DNA of 15,543 nucleotides from Planctomycetota bacterium. Lineage in GTDB: Bacteria; Planctomycetota; Brocadiia; JAJRTI01. Position 1 is the first letter of the stretch. The number at the start of each line of letters is the position of its first letter. The notes below the pieces were generated by a model, which was not told the origin of the DNA, searched no databases, and saw only the letters and a list, made by a program, of their open reading frames with translations. A program made the position numbers and the translations under genes. The stretch covers positions 1 through 15,543 of the forward strand of contig JAJRTI010000376.1 of the NCBI GenBank assembly GCA_024278415.1, read 5' to 3'. Below, piece after piece: positions 1-8,541 of the stretch.

Positions 1-157
1 AACGCCTACGGCGTAGCGACATGAGGCGCCGGACCCCGGGCAAGGGATGCATCCACCGAGAGTCGCGGCAGACAGAATTGGCAGACATTGCCCAACCTGT
101 GCGCCGGATTGGGTAAACGAACTTGCGGGACGCGACACTAGGCTCTCGGAGTGTCGG

Positions 158-1297
158 TCAGCGGGGGGAGACGAACGCGACTTCGGTCATCCAGGTCAGG
201 TTCGGCCGTCGCGCGTGATTGCCGCCGGCCGGAACCCAGATGAGGACACGATCGCTTCTGCGCGGCGGGAACGAGTGCTTGCTCGTCTGCGCTTCGGGGT
301 TCTCTTGCACGCGCAGTGCGCGCTGCCAGGCCTTGCCGTCCCAAGTCATGATGTCGTAGCGCTGCGACGTCCAAAACGTCTCGCGGTAGTGGGCCCACGA
401 GATGTCAAGACCGGCCACGACCCGCGGCTTGGGGAAAACGAAGCAGACCCAGTGGTCGGCGTCGGTCTCCGCCGATGCCCACGTGCATCCGTACGTCGTG
501 GCGCCGGGCGTCTGGAGCTTCCCGTCGAGCAGGCACTCGACGTTCTCGTATCCCTTGTGGATGGAGTCGCAGAAGATCTTCGTGCCATCGCCGGCGACCG
601 AAGCGGGCTTGGACAACTCGATAGCCGGCGGAGAGGTCACGGTGTACGTGAGCTGGACTTCGAGGTCATCGTCGTCTGGCGCAAAGTCGTCGCAGTGAAA
701 CGTGATGCGCCTCGTGCCCCATGCCGCGGCGCCAGCGAGGGCTTCGGGATCGGCCAGGATGCGGGCGGCGCGAGGATGTGCCGTGTCTTGGATAAGCTGG
801 AGGGGGCGGTCGCCCGGCCTCACCACGCGGCCATCCACCTCTGCACGCACCGACGCGGGGTCGATGGGGTTGAGGTCGTCCGCGACGTGCAACTCGACCG
901 AGCGCGGCGGGGCGTCTATCCAGCCGAGGCGGATGTCGCTGTGCAGCGCGGCAGGCTTGCCGTCGACCAGGATCTTCAACAACTGGGGCGGCGCGGCGTC
1001 ATTGGCGTTGAGCCACTTGGGCTTGTTTACAAGCACGGTCGTGCTTCCGCCGGCCATCTGATCAGGCGAGAGTGTGAATGTGAGGACGCCGCCGGCCTGC
1101 TGGGCATGAAGCAAGGGCGCCCACCGGCCCGACGCGTCGCGGTAGAGATGCTCGCCTGAGCGGCCAGGCGCGGGCAGCGAGAGTGTGACAGCCGTGGTGG
1201 CCCGAACGCGATAGCGTGCACCGGCTTTGGGCGCTGCGGCGAGCGTGGGGACGATGGCCAAGACGAGGCAGCTTGAGATCAATCGCATGGTTCGCAT
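158..1297 (-). CDS. Secreted protein with C-terminal discoidin-like (F5/8 type C-like) domain
   Basis: Encodes about 379 residues. The frame stays open upstream to 1384, but that extension runs through a candidate promoter, and a typical signal peptide begins only at the ATG at 1297 or the one at 1288 (hydrophobic run MRLISSCLVLAIVPTLAAA), so I place the start at 1297. Neither ATG has a clear Shine-Dalgarno sequence. The mature part looks all-beta. Residues from about 245 to the end, with segments such as LLDGKLQTPG, DHWVCFVFPKPRVVAGLDI and YDIMTWDGKAWQRA, resemble a galactose-binding jelly roll of the F5/8C kind, which in this family binds carbohydrate or surfaces. The middle part, with DDLEVQLTYTVTSPPAIEL near residue 220, looks like another beta-sandwich. 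I see no catalytic motif. The stop is TGA at 158-160. It is divergent from the M60 peptidase gene. Export is well supported; the ligand is unknown. Confidence 0.8.
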   Translation of the reverse strand: MRTMRLISSCLVLAIVPTLAAAPKAGARYRVRATTAVTLSLPAPGRSGEHLYRDASGRWAPLLHAQQAGGVLTFTLSPDQMAGGSTTVLVNKPKWLNANDAAPPQLLKILVDGKPAALHSDIRLGWIDAPPRSVELHVADDLNPIDPASVRAEVDGRVVRPGDRPLQLIQDTAHPRAARILADPEALAGAAAWGTRRITFHCDDFAPDDDDLEVQLTYTVTSPPAIELSKPASVAGDGTKIFCDSIHKGYENVECLLDGKLQTPGATTYGCTWASAETDADHWVCFVFPKPRVVAGLDISWAHYRETFWTSQRYDIMTWDGKAWQRALRVQENPEAQTSKHSFPPRRSDRVLIWVPAGGNHARRPNLTWMTEVAFVSPR

Positions 1298-1326
1298 CCG
1301 TGTGAGTGCGTCTGAAGGGGAGTTTG

Positions 1327-1356
1327 AGTCTAACGACCGCACCCGGACGGCGTCAA
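1327..1356 (-). promoter_or_regulatory. Candidate sigma-70 promoter of the discoidin-like gene
   Basis: Read on the minus strand, TTGACG (1356-1351) is followed after 18 bases by TAGACT (1332-1327). This would start transcription near 1320 and leave a leader of about 23 bases before the ATG at 1297. The -35 box matches consensus at five of six positions and the -10 box at four of six. Its location explains why the open frame continues upstream without being coding. Confidence 0.45.
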
Positions 1357-1440
1357 GGCTGGCAATGGGCGCTGGCGGGGACACGGGCCTCGCGGGCGGT
1401 GTGCCGCCCTGGATTCTGGCGTGCCATCACCATGCGCGTT

Positions 1441-1449
1441 TGCTAAAAT
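1441..1449 (+). promoter_or_regulatory. Candidate extended -10 promoter of the M60 peptidase gene
   Basis: TGCTAAAAT fits the extended -10 pattern TGnTATAAT with one mismatch in the hexamer. It would start transcription near 1456, about 46 bases before the ATG at 1502. No good -35 box sits at the usual distance, which extended -10 promoters tolerate. A GGGCGG-TGTG-CCGCCC inverted repeat at 1394-1409 lies between this and the divergent promoter. Confidence 0.35.
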
Positions 1450-1491
1450 CGTCGCCTTGTGAGCATCTCGGTTTTAGAGGCCCTATTAATT

Positions 1492-1495
1492 GGAG
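1492..1495 (+). promoter_or_regulatory. Ribosome binding site fixing the M60 start at 1502
   Basis: GGAG at 1492-1495 lies six bases before the ATG at 1502. The in-frame ATG at 1490 overlaps this site and would add only METD ahead of the signal peptide, so 1502 is preferred. Confidence 0.7.
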
Positions 1496-1501
1496 ACAGA
1501 T

Positions 1502-3760
1502 ATGAGAGCGACGAGATTGCTGGGCTGCATGGCCGCGGCGACTGCTGTGGCGATGGCTGCTGCCGCGGCGAGTGAAGCAGATGTGAGCGCCTTGACCCAG
1601 GGCGTGAAGGTCATCAACACGGGCGGCTTGCCCGGGCCGTTGGGCGTGTTTGGAGACAAGGCCTTTGCGGTCGCGGTTGGCCAGACGAAGGGCCGCTCGC
1701 CTGTGCAGTTGCCGCTCGTCGCGGCCGCGCGGTTTGGCAAGGGCCGGGCCGTGGCTTTTGGCAAGGACGGGTTCTTCTCGGCCGGCGTGTTCGAGATGGG
1801 CGACACCGGGCAGATGATCGAGAACGCGATCCGCTGGGCTGCTGGGACGAAACGCAAGCCCAAGGTGGGCGTGCAAGCGCGAAAGGATATTGTGCCCGTA
1901 TTGGCCAAGCGAGGATTCGACGTGAGGGCCATCGGAATCGCTGACCTGAACAAGGTGGACGTGGTCATTGCGCGGCCGAATCGATGCAGCGATGCGGAGA
2001 TCGAGAAGCTCGCGGCGTTCGTGTCCAAGGGCGGCGGGCTGCTCGCAGGCGAGTTGGGCTGGGGATGGCTGCAACTGAACCCCGGCAAGACGCTGAGCCG
2101 TGATTTCAAGGCGAACAAACTCTTTGCTCGCATGGGCATCGTTTGGATCGGCGGGATGGCCAGCAGGACCGCGAAGAATGGCTTCGAAGTCGGCGGCGAC
2201 ATCTCGCCGCTCGTGAACTGCTCGGACGCGCTCGAGGCCGCGATCGCCCACGACGCCAAGCGCCGCAAGTTGTCGAAGAAGCAGCTCCAGCAGGTAACGG
2301 CCGTACTGTTGGGCACGCTGCAGGCGCTGCCTCCGGATGACGCGATCCTCATGCCGCGGATCGAGAAGCTGCGCAAGATGAAGCGGGCCAGCTTGCTGCC
2401 TGCCCCCAGGAAGCCCCTCAAGAATGAGCATGTGCTCGCGCGGCTGTTGCTCACGCTCGAGCTGCGCGAGGACATGGCCAAGCCGGCCGACCAGGTCGAG
2501 GCGCACCCAGCCGCGGCCGCATTCCCAGGCGCGACGCCGGCGGACGCCGAGACGGTGAGTCGTACCCTCGAGATCGACACGTCGGTGCCGAGGTGGCACA
2601 GCACCGGCCTCTACGCGCCGGCGGGCAAGCATATCACGGTCTCCGTGCCGACCCCGGTCGCCAAAGCGAGCGCACAGAGGCGCCGGGGCAACCCGAACGC
2701 GCTGAAGGTCCGCATCGGCACCACGACCTGCCGATTGTGGAGCAAGCCGCGGTGGCATCGCTGTCCGGAGATTACGCGCGAATTCCGGATCGACAAGCCC
2801 AGGACGCTTGCCGCGAATGCGTTCGGCGGGCTCGTGTATATCGTGGTCCCAGACAAGTGCGCGCTGGGCAAGGTGAGCGTGACGATCGACGGCTGCGTCG
2901 AGGCGCCGTACTATGTGCTGGGCGAGACTTCCCTGGAGGACTGGCGCAAGACGGTGCGCCACTACCCAGCCCCCTGGGCCGAGCTGGCCGGCAAGAAGGC
3001 GATCTTGACTGTGCCCTCGGCCAGAATCCGGAAACTCGATGACCCGGAGAGGTTGATGAAGCTGTGGGACCGGATTCAAGACACTTGCGCGGAACTGGCG
3101 CAGTGGAAACCCGGGCGGCGGCGTTTCGCGCAACGCTACTGTGCGGACGTCCAACTTTGTGCGGGATACATGCACGCCGGCTACCCCATTATGATCCCCA
3201 CGAGCACCGCGGGAAAGCTGGTCGACTACGATCACTTGACCCAACAAGGCGACTGGGGGTTTTTCCACGAGACAGGCCACAACCACCAGAGCCGGGACTG
3301 GACGTTTGGCGGAACGGGCGAGGTGACGGTGAACTTGTTCTCGATGTATCTCTTCGAGAAGATCGCCGGGGTCAAGCCAGGCGACCCCAAGGGCCGGATG
3401 CAGAAGGAGGGCATCAAAAAGCAGGTACGGCAATACTTCGCCAAGCCTCGCGATTTCTCGCAGTGGAAGCGCAAGCCGTTCCTCGCTCTCTACATGTACT
3501 ACCAGATGCAGCAGGGGTTCGGATGGGACGCGTTCAAGAAAGTCTTCGCGGAATACCGTGACCTGCCTGCCGCCGAGCGGCCGAAGAACGACGACCAGAG
3601 GCGCGACCAGTGGCTCGTGCGCTTCTCGCGCACCGTGGGCCGAAACTTAGGGCCATTCTTCGAGGCATGGGGCGTGCCCACGTCGGCCAAGGCGAGAGCG
3701 TCGATCAAGGGATTGCCCGTGTGGATGCCAGAGGGGTTCCCGCCGAGCAATCAGGGATGA
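1502..3760 (+). CDS. Secreted M60-family (TCAF-like) metallopeptidase
   Basis: Encodes 752 residues. An Ala-rich signal peptide covers about residues 1-24 (MRATRLLGCMAAATAVAMAA). Residues 30-230 look like the glutamine-amidotransferase-like domain found ahead of M60 in TRPM8-associated-factor (TCAF) type proteins, with ARFGKGRAVAFGKDGFF and VSKGGGLLAGELGWGW. The peptidase region runs from about 365 to 700 and holds the zinc motif HETGH at residues 589-593, followed by a Glu at 607 (TGEVTVN). This fits the M60 pattern HExxH-x(8-28)-E, with E590 the expected catalytic base. M60 enzymes are zinc endopeptidases, several of which cut mucin-like glycoproteins; that substrate is inference here. The only neighbours are a divergent secreted protein and a convergent pilin-like gene, so it is probably monocistronic. 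It ends at a strong terminator hairpin. Confidence 0.88.
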   Translation: MRATRLLGCMAAATAVAMAAAAASEADVSALTQGVKVINTGGLPGPLGVFGDKAFAVAVGQTKGRSPVQLPLVAAARFGKGRAVAFGKDGFFSAGVFEMGDTGQMIENAIRWAAGTKRKPKVGVQARKDIVPVLAKRGFDVRAIGIADLNKVDVVIARPNRCSDAEIEKLAAFVSKGGGLLAGELGWGWLQLNPGKTLSRDFKANKLFARMGIVWIGGMASRTAKNGFEVGGDISPLVNCSDALEAAIAHDAKRRKLSKKQLQQVTAVLLGTLQALPPDDAILMPRIEKLRKMKRASLLPAPRKPLKNEHVLARLLLTLELREDMAKPADQVEAHPAAAAFPGATPADAETVSRTLEIDTSVPRWHSTGLYAPAGKHITVSVPTPVAKASAQRRRGNPNALKVRIGTTTCRLWSKPRWHRCPEITREFRIDKPRTLAANAFGGLVYIVVPDKCALGKVSVTIDGCVEAPYYVLGETSLEDWRKTVRHYPAPWAELAGKKAILTVPSARIRKLDDPERLMKLWDRIQDTCAELAQWKPGRRRFAQRYCADVQLCAGYMHAGYPIMIPTSTAGKLVDYDHLTQQGDWGFFHETGHNHQSRDWTFGGTGEVTVNLFSMYLFEKIAGVKPGDPKGRMQKEGIKKQVRQYFAKPRDFSQWKRKPFLALYMYYQMQQGFGWDAFKKVFAEYRDLPAAERPKNDDQRRDQWLVRFSRTVGRNLGPFFEAWGVPTSAKARASIKGLPVWMPEGFPPSNQG

Positions 3761-3875
3761 GCGTCCAACCCTTGACCTGGCCTCCGCGGCCGCGACCGCA
3801 TCGTGCTCGCTCATGTGATCCCTGATCCCTCGCCTGATCGATCACGCCCAAGCCAGACGGCAGAGCAGAACGAAA

Positions 3876-3905
3876 ACGGGGCCTGCGATCTCTCGCAGGC
3901 CCCGT
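3876..3905. terminator. Bidirectional intrinsic terminator between convergent genes
   Basis: A perfect 13-bp stem (ACGGGGCCTGCGA, 3876-3888, pairing with 3893-3905) closes a TCTC loop. It is preceded by AAAA (3873-3876) and followed two bases later by TTTT, so each strand reads hairpin then U-tract. It sits 115 bases after the M60 stop and 43 bases after the stop of the leftward pilin gene, and would serve both. Confidence 0.88.
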
Positions 3906-3948
3906 GCTTTTCCTGCCAGTAGGGTGCTGGCCGGCTCAGGCTCTGCTT

Positions 3949-5175
<1,227 letters not shown>

Positions 5176-5217
5176 AACGACAGCTCCTTACACCAGAACA
5201 CCCGACGGAACGCGCGG

Positions 5218-5236
5218 CTGTCGCACTCTGCGACAG
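5218..5236 (-). promoter_or_regulatory. Hairpin in the leader of the prepilin gene
   Basis: CTGTCGCA (5218-5225) and TGCGACAG (5229-5236) form a perfect 8-bp stem with a three-base loop. It lies between the predicted transcription start near 5248 and the ribosome binding site at 5184-5189. There is no U-tract after it on the minus strand, so a terminator is unlikely. It could stabilise the leader or be a dyad binding site. Confidence 0.5.
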
Positions 5237-5257
5237 GGTACTCGCACGGGCCTGAGG

Positions 5258-5275
5258 AAGCAACGTCGATGCCAA
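5258..5275 (-). promoter_or_regulatory. Candidate sigma-54 (RpoN) promoter of the prepilin gene
   Basis: The minus strand reads TTGGCATCGACGTTGCTT from 5275 to 5258. Against the consensus YTGGCACGRNNNTTGCW, only two positions (C to T and G to C) differ. The essential GG (5273-5272) and GC (5261-5260) are separated by exactly ten bases. Transcription would start near 5248, giving a leader of about 72 bases. Pilin genes in several bacteria are RpoN-dependent, which fits. No rpoN or activator gene is in the window. Confidence 0.6.
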
Positions 5276-5404
5276 AGTGCTTCGCCCCAACAGAACTCGG
5301 CACGTTTCTGCGGCCGCGCCCAAAATGTGGTCCCGCTTGCGCCTACACCATTGGTCTAACTATCGCCAGAGTCAAGACCTGAGCCGACAAGACCTACACG
5401 CGAT

Positions 5405-5444
5405 GGCCTTGGCGGATCTCGTGTGCTCATGCTCCGCCAAGGCC
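5405..5444. repeat. 12-bp perfect inverted repeat in the 5176-5522 intergenic region
   Basis: GGCCTTGGCGGA (5405-5416) is perfectly complementary to TCCGCCAAGGCC (5433-5444) across a 16-base spacer. It lies 79 bases past the stop of the leftward heme protein gene and about 130 bases upstream of the sigma-54 promoter of the next gene. It may be a terminator hairpin without a U-tract, or an activator binding site. The octamer CAAGACCT is also repeated directly at 5373-5380 and 5388-5395. I see no gene in this 347-base gap. Confidence 0.8.
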
Positions 5445-5522
5445 GATCTTCGCTCTCGCACATGGCCCACCATCGCGCGTCCGTCTCAGTCTGAAACATG
5501 CCTCACAGAATCAAAACCGCCC

Positions 5523-8468
5523 TCAGAAAACCTCTGGCCTCACCAGCTCCCCGCGGGATTGTGTGCGGCAATCGCGATAGTCCCCATAGAAGTTCGTGTT
5601 GCAGTCGAGCCACAGCGTGATGCGATGCAGCTCCTCTGCCGTCAGCTTCACCTCATGGTGGCCTTTGCTCAGCATCTGATACAGCTTTGATCCGTGCGCC
5701 CCAACGCTGCCTGCGATGGACCGAGACCCACCGCCGGACTTGCGCCGAATGGATCCGTTGCCGCCGTGCAGCGCGTATCCGTAGCGGCTGAGCACGCGGA
5801 ACGATTGGGACCAGCCGTATCGGCCGGAGTCGGCTGCGCTCAGGTCCGGGGCTTTCTTTTCCTTGGCATGGCAGCCGACGCACTTGCGGTCAATGACCGG
5901 CTGCACGAGAGCCGGGTAGAGCAAGGGGTACGATCCGGAAACATCGGGTTTGAGCTTCGACGCAGGCCGACGCAGGGCGAGAGGCATCTTGCGGCCATGC
6001 CGCGGCGTGCGGTTCTTGCGCTCGTGGCATCCCAAGCAGGTCAGGCGTTCGCCCGCGTGCGCGTACGTTTCGGATCGCATGGACTGCACGGCCATGCCGC
6101 GTTCGTCGAGGGCTTGGAAGTAGACCGGCACGTGCGCGGGCAACTCGAAGTGCGCGCTCCCATCAGCCGCCACCGGCGCGGTTCCGAGCACGCCGCGAGC
6201 GAGCGACTGGCTCGCCGCGCCGATCATGGGCTGAGAACTCTTTGGTGTGGTCTTGGGGAAGAGTTGGATCACGCGTAGCGCCTTGATCCGCGTGCCTTTC
6301 GGCCACTCGAAGTCGCTCTCGTACACGTTGACGACGGCTACGGTCGCCTTGGCGTTGCTTGCCGCGTTGCAGTCGTCGTGCATGCGGGGCAGCCTCGCCG
6401 GCTTGGGCCGGGCGCGCAGCGGGATGGGGTCGAGGCACGGCGCGTTAGGGTCGCGGTAGATCAGCTCGCGGTTCCCGAAGCTGTCGATGAGGTAGAGGCC
6501 GTAGTGCCGGCCGTTGGGGTCGTACACGCACAGGTAGTAGTCCTCGCTGAGCGGCCATGGACTGCCGTACACCTGGCCGCCGGAGGGCAACTCGGCCTCC
6601 GGAAAAGGCACGTCGGGCGTGACGCGCTTGAGCTGCGACATGGAGCCGTCGTCCGCGGGCCGGTGGTCGATGAGCACGAGGGATCCATACGCCTGGCCGT
6701 GGTGCGGCGCCGCGACCGCGACGTAGCGCTGCGAGCCGGGCACCGCGCGGATGGACATCTCCATCCACGGCCTCGACTCGCGCACCTTGGGGTAGTTGCC
6801 GTGGAAGCTGCGCGGGTCGCGGCCGTCGGGATACGTGAGCCAGATGTGGTGCGCAATGTCGGAGTCCCGGTCCACGTAATCCCAGCGCGTGTAGCAGAGG
6901 AGTCCGTTGCGGTCGACACTGGGATGCCACTCGTTCGTCTCGTGGAGGCTCAACGCGTGAATGTTGCTCCCGTCCGCGTTCATCTCGTGGAGTGTGTACG
7001 TGGGCACCGGCCGGCCGTGGCACCGGCCAAAGCCGCCGCGGCGCTCGGACACGAAGACGATGCGGCCGTCAGGCATCCAGCAGGGATCGAAGTCGTTCCA
7101 GCGGCCATCGGTGAGTTGCGTGAGGCCCGCGCCGTCCGCGTTCATCTTGAACACGTGGTACGTGCTCTTGGGCGACCATTTGTATCTTGTGCGCTCGCCT
7201 TCCGTGTACGCGAAGAGCAGCCTCTTCGCGTCGTAGCTGAGATCGAGCGACATGAACGAGCCGGGCTTGAGCGCGCGGCCCTTGAAACGGCCGTTCTCGG
7301 GCTTCGCGTCCTTGAGCAGATCGCGCACCTTCGGCCGGGCGCTCCAGCAGTCCTCCAGCACATAGAGCCCGCCGCCAGCCCGCGCGTTGAATCCGAAGTA
7401 CTGGTCGCACATGTGGCTGTAGGTGGACCGATGGTGCGTGAGGAACACGATACGGTCGAAATCGAGGAGCGGGTTCTTGAACGCGATGCGCCGGCGCAGT
7501 TTGCAGGCGCGCACGAACAAGCCCCAGCGCTCTCCCGCGTTCTCCACAGGCGTGCGCGCGCGACTTGCCGCGAGGGCTTTGAGTTCGGCTGCCTCCTTCG
7601 AGAGGTCCGGCGCGTCCGTAATGGCTTGCAGATCGCGCAGCAGCGCGGCTGTGCGACGCAGCACCACGTCGAGCGGGTCGCGGTCGCTTTTGGCGACCAG
7701 CGCGTCCGGCCGCAGCGTTTGTGCGCGAATGGCCTCGTCTGAGTATCGGAACCGCAAACGACGCGTCTTGTCGCCGCGGAGTTGGGTTTGGATGTGGTTG
7801 AACTCGTCCATGAGCTGCACGGACGCGTCAGGGAAGTCCTTGTAGATTTGCCCCAGGAACTCGCGGCGCTTGTCCTCCTCGGAACGGGCCGGGTAGAAGG
7901 TCGAGTAGATCTGCTTGCCTCGTGGATTGGTATCGATGCGATAGAGGAGTTCGTTGCGGCCGTCCTGGAGCGGCAGGTTGATGGCGAGCCGGTCTTGGGA
8001 ATGCCTGGCTTTGTCCCGGGACGCGATCTGCTTGCCGTTGAACCACACCGTGATGCGGTTGCTGTACATGATCTTGACGAGCAGCTTGTGCGCGCCCTTA
8101 GACTCGAGCGTGCCCCACACATAGAGCGCGCAGGGCGTGGCCATGCGCGGCTTGATGAACTGATTCATGTTGTGCCGCCGGTTGCGGTTCAGCGGTTTCC
8201 AGATCTTCGTCCAGCCTACCTCCGCCCCGGCGAGGCCCTTGTACGTCGCGTTGAGGTCCACCGATTTTGTGCCGTCGTAGGACGTGTCGTCGTGCTCGAA
8301 GGGCCCCAAGATGTACCAGTCGCCCGTTTTGGGGATGGACGCGCGGTAGGCCTCCAGCGATACGTTGAGCGTCTCGACCGGCGTGGCCTTCTTCACGTAC
8401 CCCGCGGGCTGGCCCCAGCCGACGGCCGCGGCCCACGCAAGCCATGCTAGATACACACCACGCGGCAT
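5523..8468 (-). CDS. Secreted di-heme c protein related to hydrazine synthase alpha subunit
   Basis: Encodes 981 residues. AGGAG six bases before the ATG supports this start. A signal peptide covers about residues 1-20. Residues 44-190 form a beta-sandwich-like segment with GDWYILGPFE and ITVWFNGKQIASRD. PD40/WD40-like propeller repeats follow, with KMNADGAGLTQLT at 441-453 and EMNADGSNIHAL at 495-506. The stretch from about 640 to 700, including YLIDSFGNRELIYRDPNAP and PIPLRARPKPARLPR, resembles the HzsA middle domain. Two c-type heme sites follow: CLGCH (811-815) and CVGCH (863-867). Heme attachment implies a periplasmic or outer location. HzsA makes hydrazine in anammox bacteria, but related proteins of unknown function are common in non-anammox Planctomycetes-type genomes. 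With no hzsB/hzsC in the window, I do not infer hydrazine synthesis. It follows the EamA gene by 73 bases and has its own candidate promoter. Confidence 0.85.
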   Translation of the reverse strand: MPRGVYLAWLAWAAAVGWGQPAGYVKKATPVETLNVSLEAYRASIPKTGDWYILGPFEHDDTSYDGTKSVDLNATYKGLAGAEVGWTKIWKPLNRNRRHNMNQFIKPRMATPCALYVWGTLESKGAHKLLVKIMYSNRITVWFNGKQIASRDKARHSQDRLAINLPLQDGRNELLYRIDTNPRGKQIYSTFYPARSEEDKRREFLGQIYKDFPDASVQLMDEFNHIQTQLRGDKTRRLRFRYSDEAIRAQTLRPDALVAKSDRDPLDVVLRRTAALLRDLQAITDAPDLSKEAAELKALAASRARTPVENAGERWGLFVRACKLRRRIAFKNPLLDFDRIVFLTHHRSTYSHMCDQYFGFNARAGGGLYVLEDCWSARPKVRDLLKDAKPENGRFKGRALKPGSFMSLDLSYDAKRLLFAYTEGERTRYKWSPKSTYHVFKMNADGAGLTQLTDGRWNDFDPCWMPDGRIVFVSERRGGFGRCHGRPVPTYTLHEMNADGSNIHALSLHETNEWHPSVDRNGLLCYTRWDYVDRDSDIAHHIWLTYPDGRDPRSFHGNYPKVRESRPWMEMSIRAVPGSQRYVAVAAPHHGQAYGSLVLIDHRPADDGSMSQLKRVTPDVPFPEAELPSGGQVYGSPWPLSEDYYLCVYDPNGRHYGLYLIDSFGNRELIYRDPNAPCLDPIPLRARPKPARLPRMHDDCNAASNAKATVAVVNVYESDFEWPKGTRIKALRVIQLFPKTTPKSSQPMIGAASQSLARGVLGTAPVAADGSAHFELPAHVPVYFQALDERGMAVQSMRSETYAHAGERLTCLGCHERKNRTPRHGRKMPLALRRPASKLKPDVSGSYPLLYPALVQPVIDRKCVGCHAKEKKAPDLSAADSGRYGWSQSFRVLSRYGYALHGGNGSIRRKSGGGSRSIAGSVGAHGSKLYQMLSKGHHEVKLTAEELHRITLWLDCNTNFYGDYRDCRTQSRGELVRPEVF

Positions 8469-8506
8469 TCGCCACTCCTATCTCGGGCTCCACCTCGGCT
8501 CATGAC

Positions 8507-8535
8507 ATCCTATGACTCCGCGGCTCGTGCGTCAA
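8507..8535 (-). promoter_or_regulatory. Candidate sigma-70 promoter of the HzsA-like gene
   Basis: On the minus strand, TTGACG (8535-8530) is followed after exactly 17 bases by TAGGAT (8512-8507), in the 73-base gap between the EamA stop and the HzsA-like start. Transcription would begin near 8500, about 32 bases before the ATG. The -35 matches five of six and the -10 four of six consensus bases. The gene could thus be expressed apart from the lpxB operon. Confidence 0.5.
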
Positions 8536-8541
8536 CTCGGC

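Noticed and set aside
2..14. Small palindrome ACGCC-TAC-GGCGT at the left edge
   Set aside because: A five-base stem cut off by the window edge is too short to interpret, although it may belong to a repeat outside the window.
47..1159. A 370-codon plus-strand open frame at the left edge
   Set aside because: It is antisense to the discoidin-like gene, which has a signal peptide and a candidate promoter; the plus frame shows no domain.
1427..3433. A 668-codon open frame on the minus strand
   Set aside because: It lies wholly opposite the M60 gene. It has no signal, motif or ribosome binding site, and its Arg/His/Leu-rich composition is what antisense frames of GC-rich genes give.
6378..7742. 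A 454-codon plus-strand open frame
   Set aside because: It is antisense to the HzsA-like gene, whose domains and heme motifs are clear. The plus-strand product is rich in Arg, Val and Ala without motifs.
5523..8468. Evidence for anammox metabolism
   Set aside because: HzsA-like proteins are common outside anammox bacteria, and no other hydrazine synthase or hydrazine dehydrogenase gene is present in the window.
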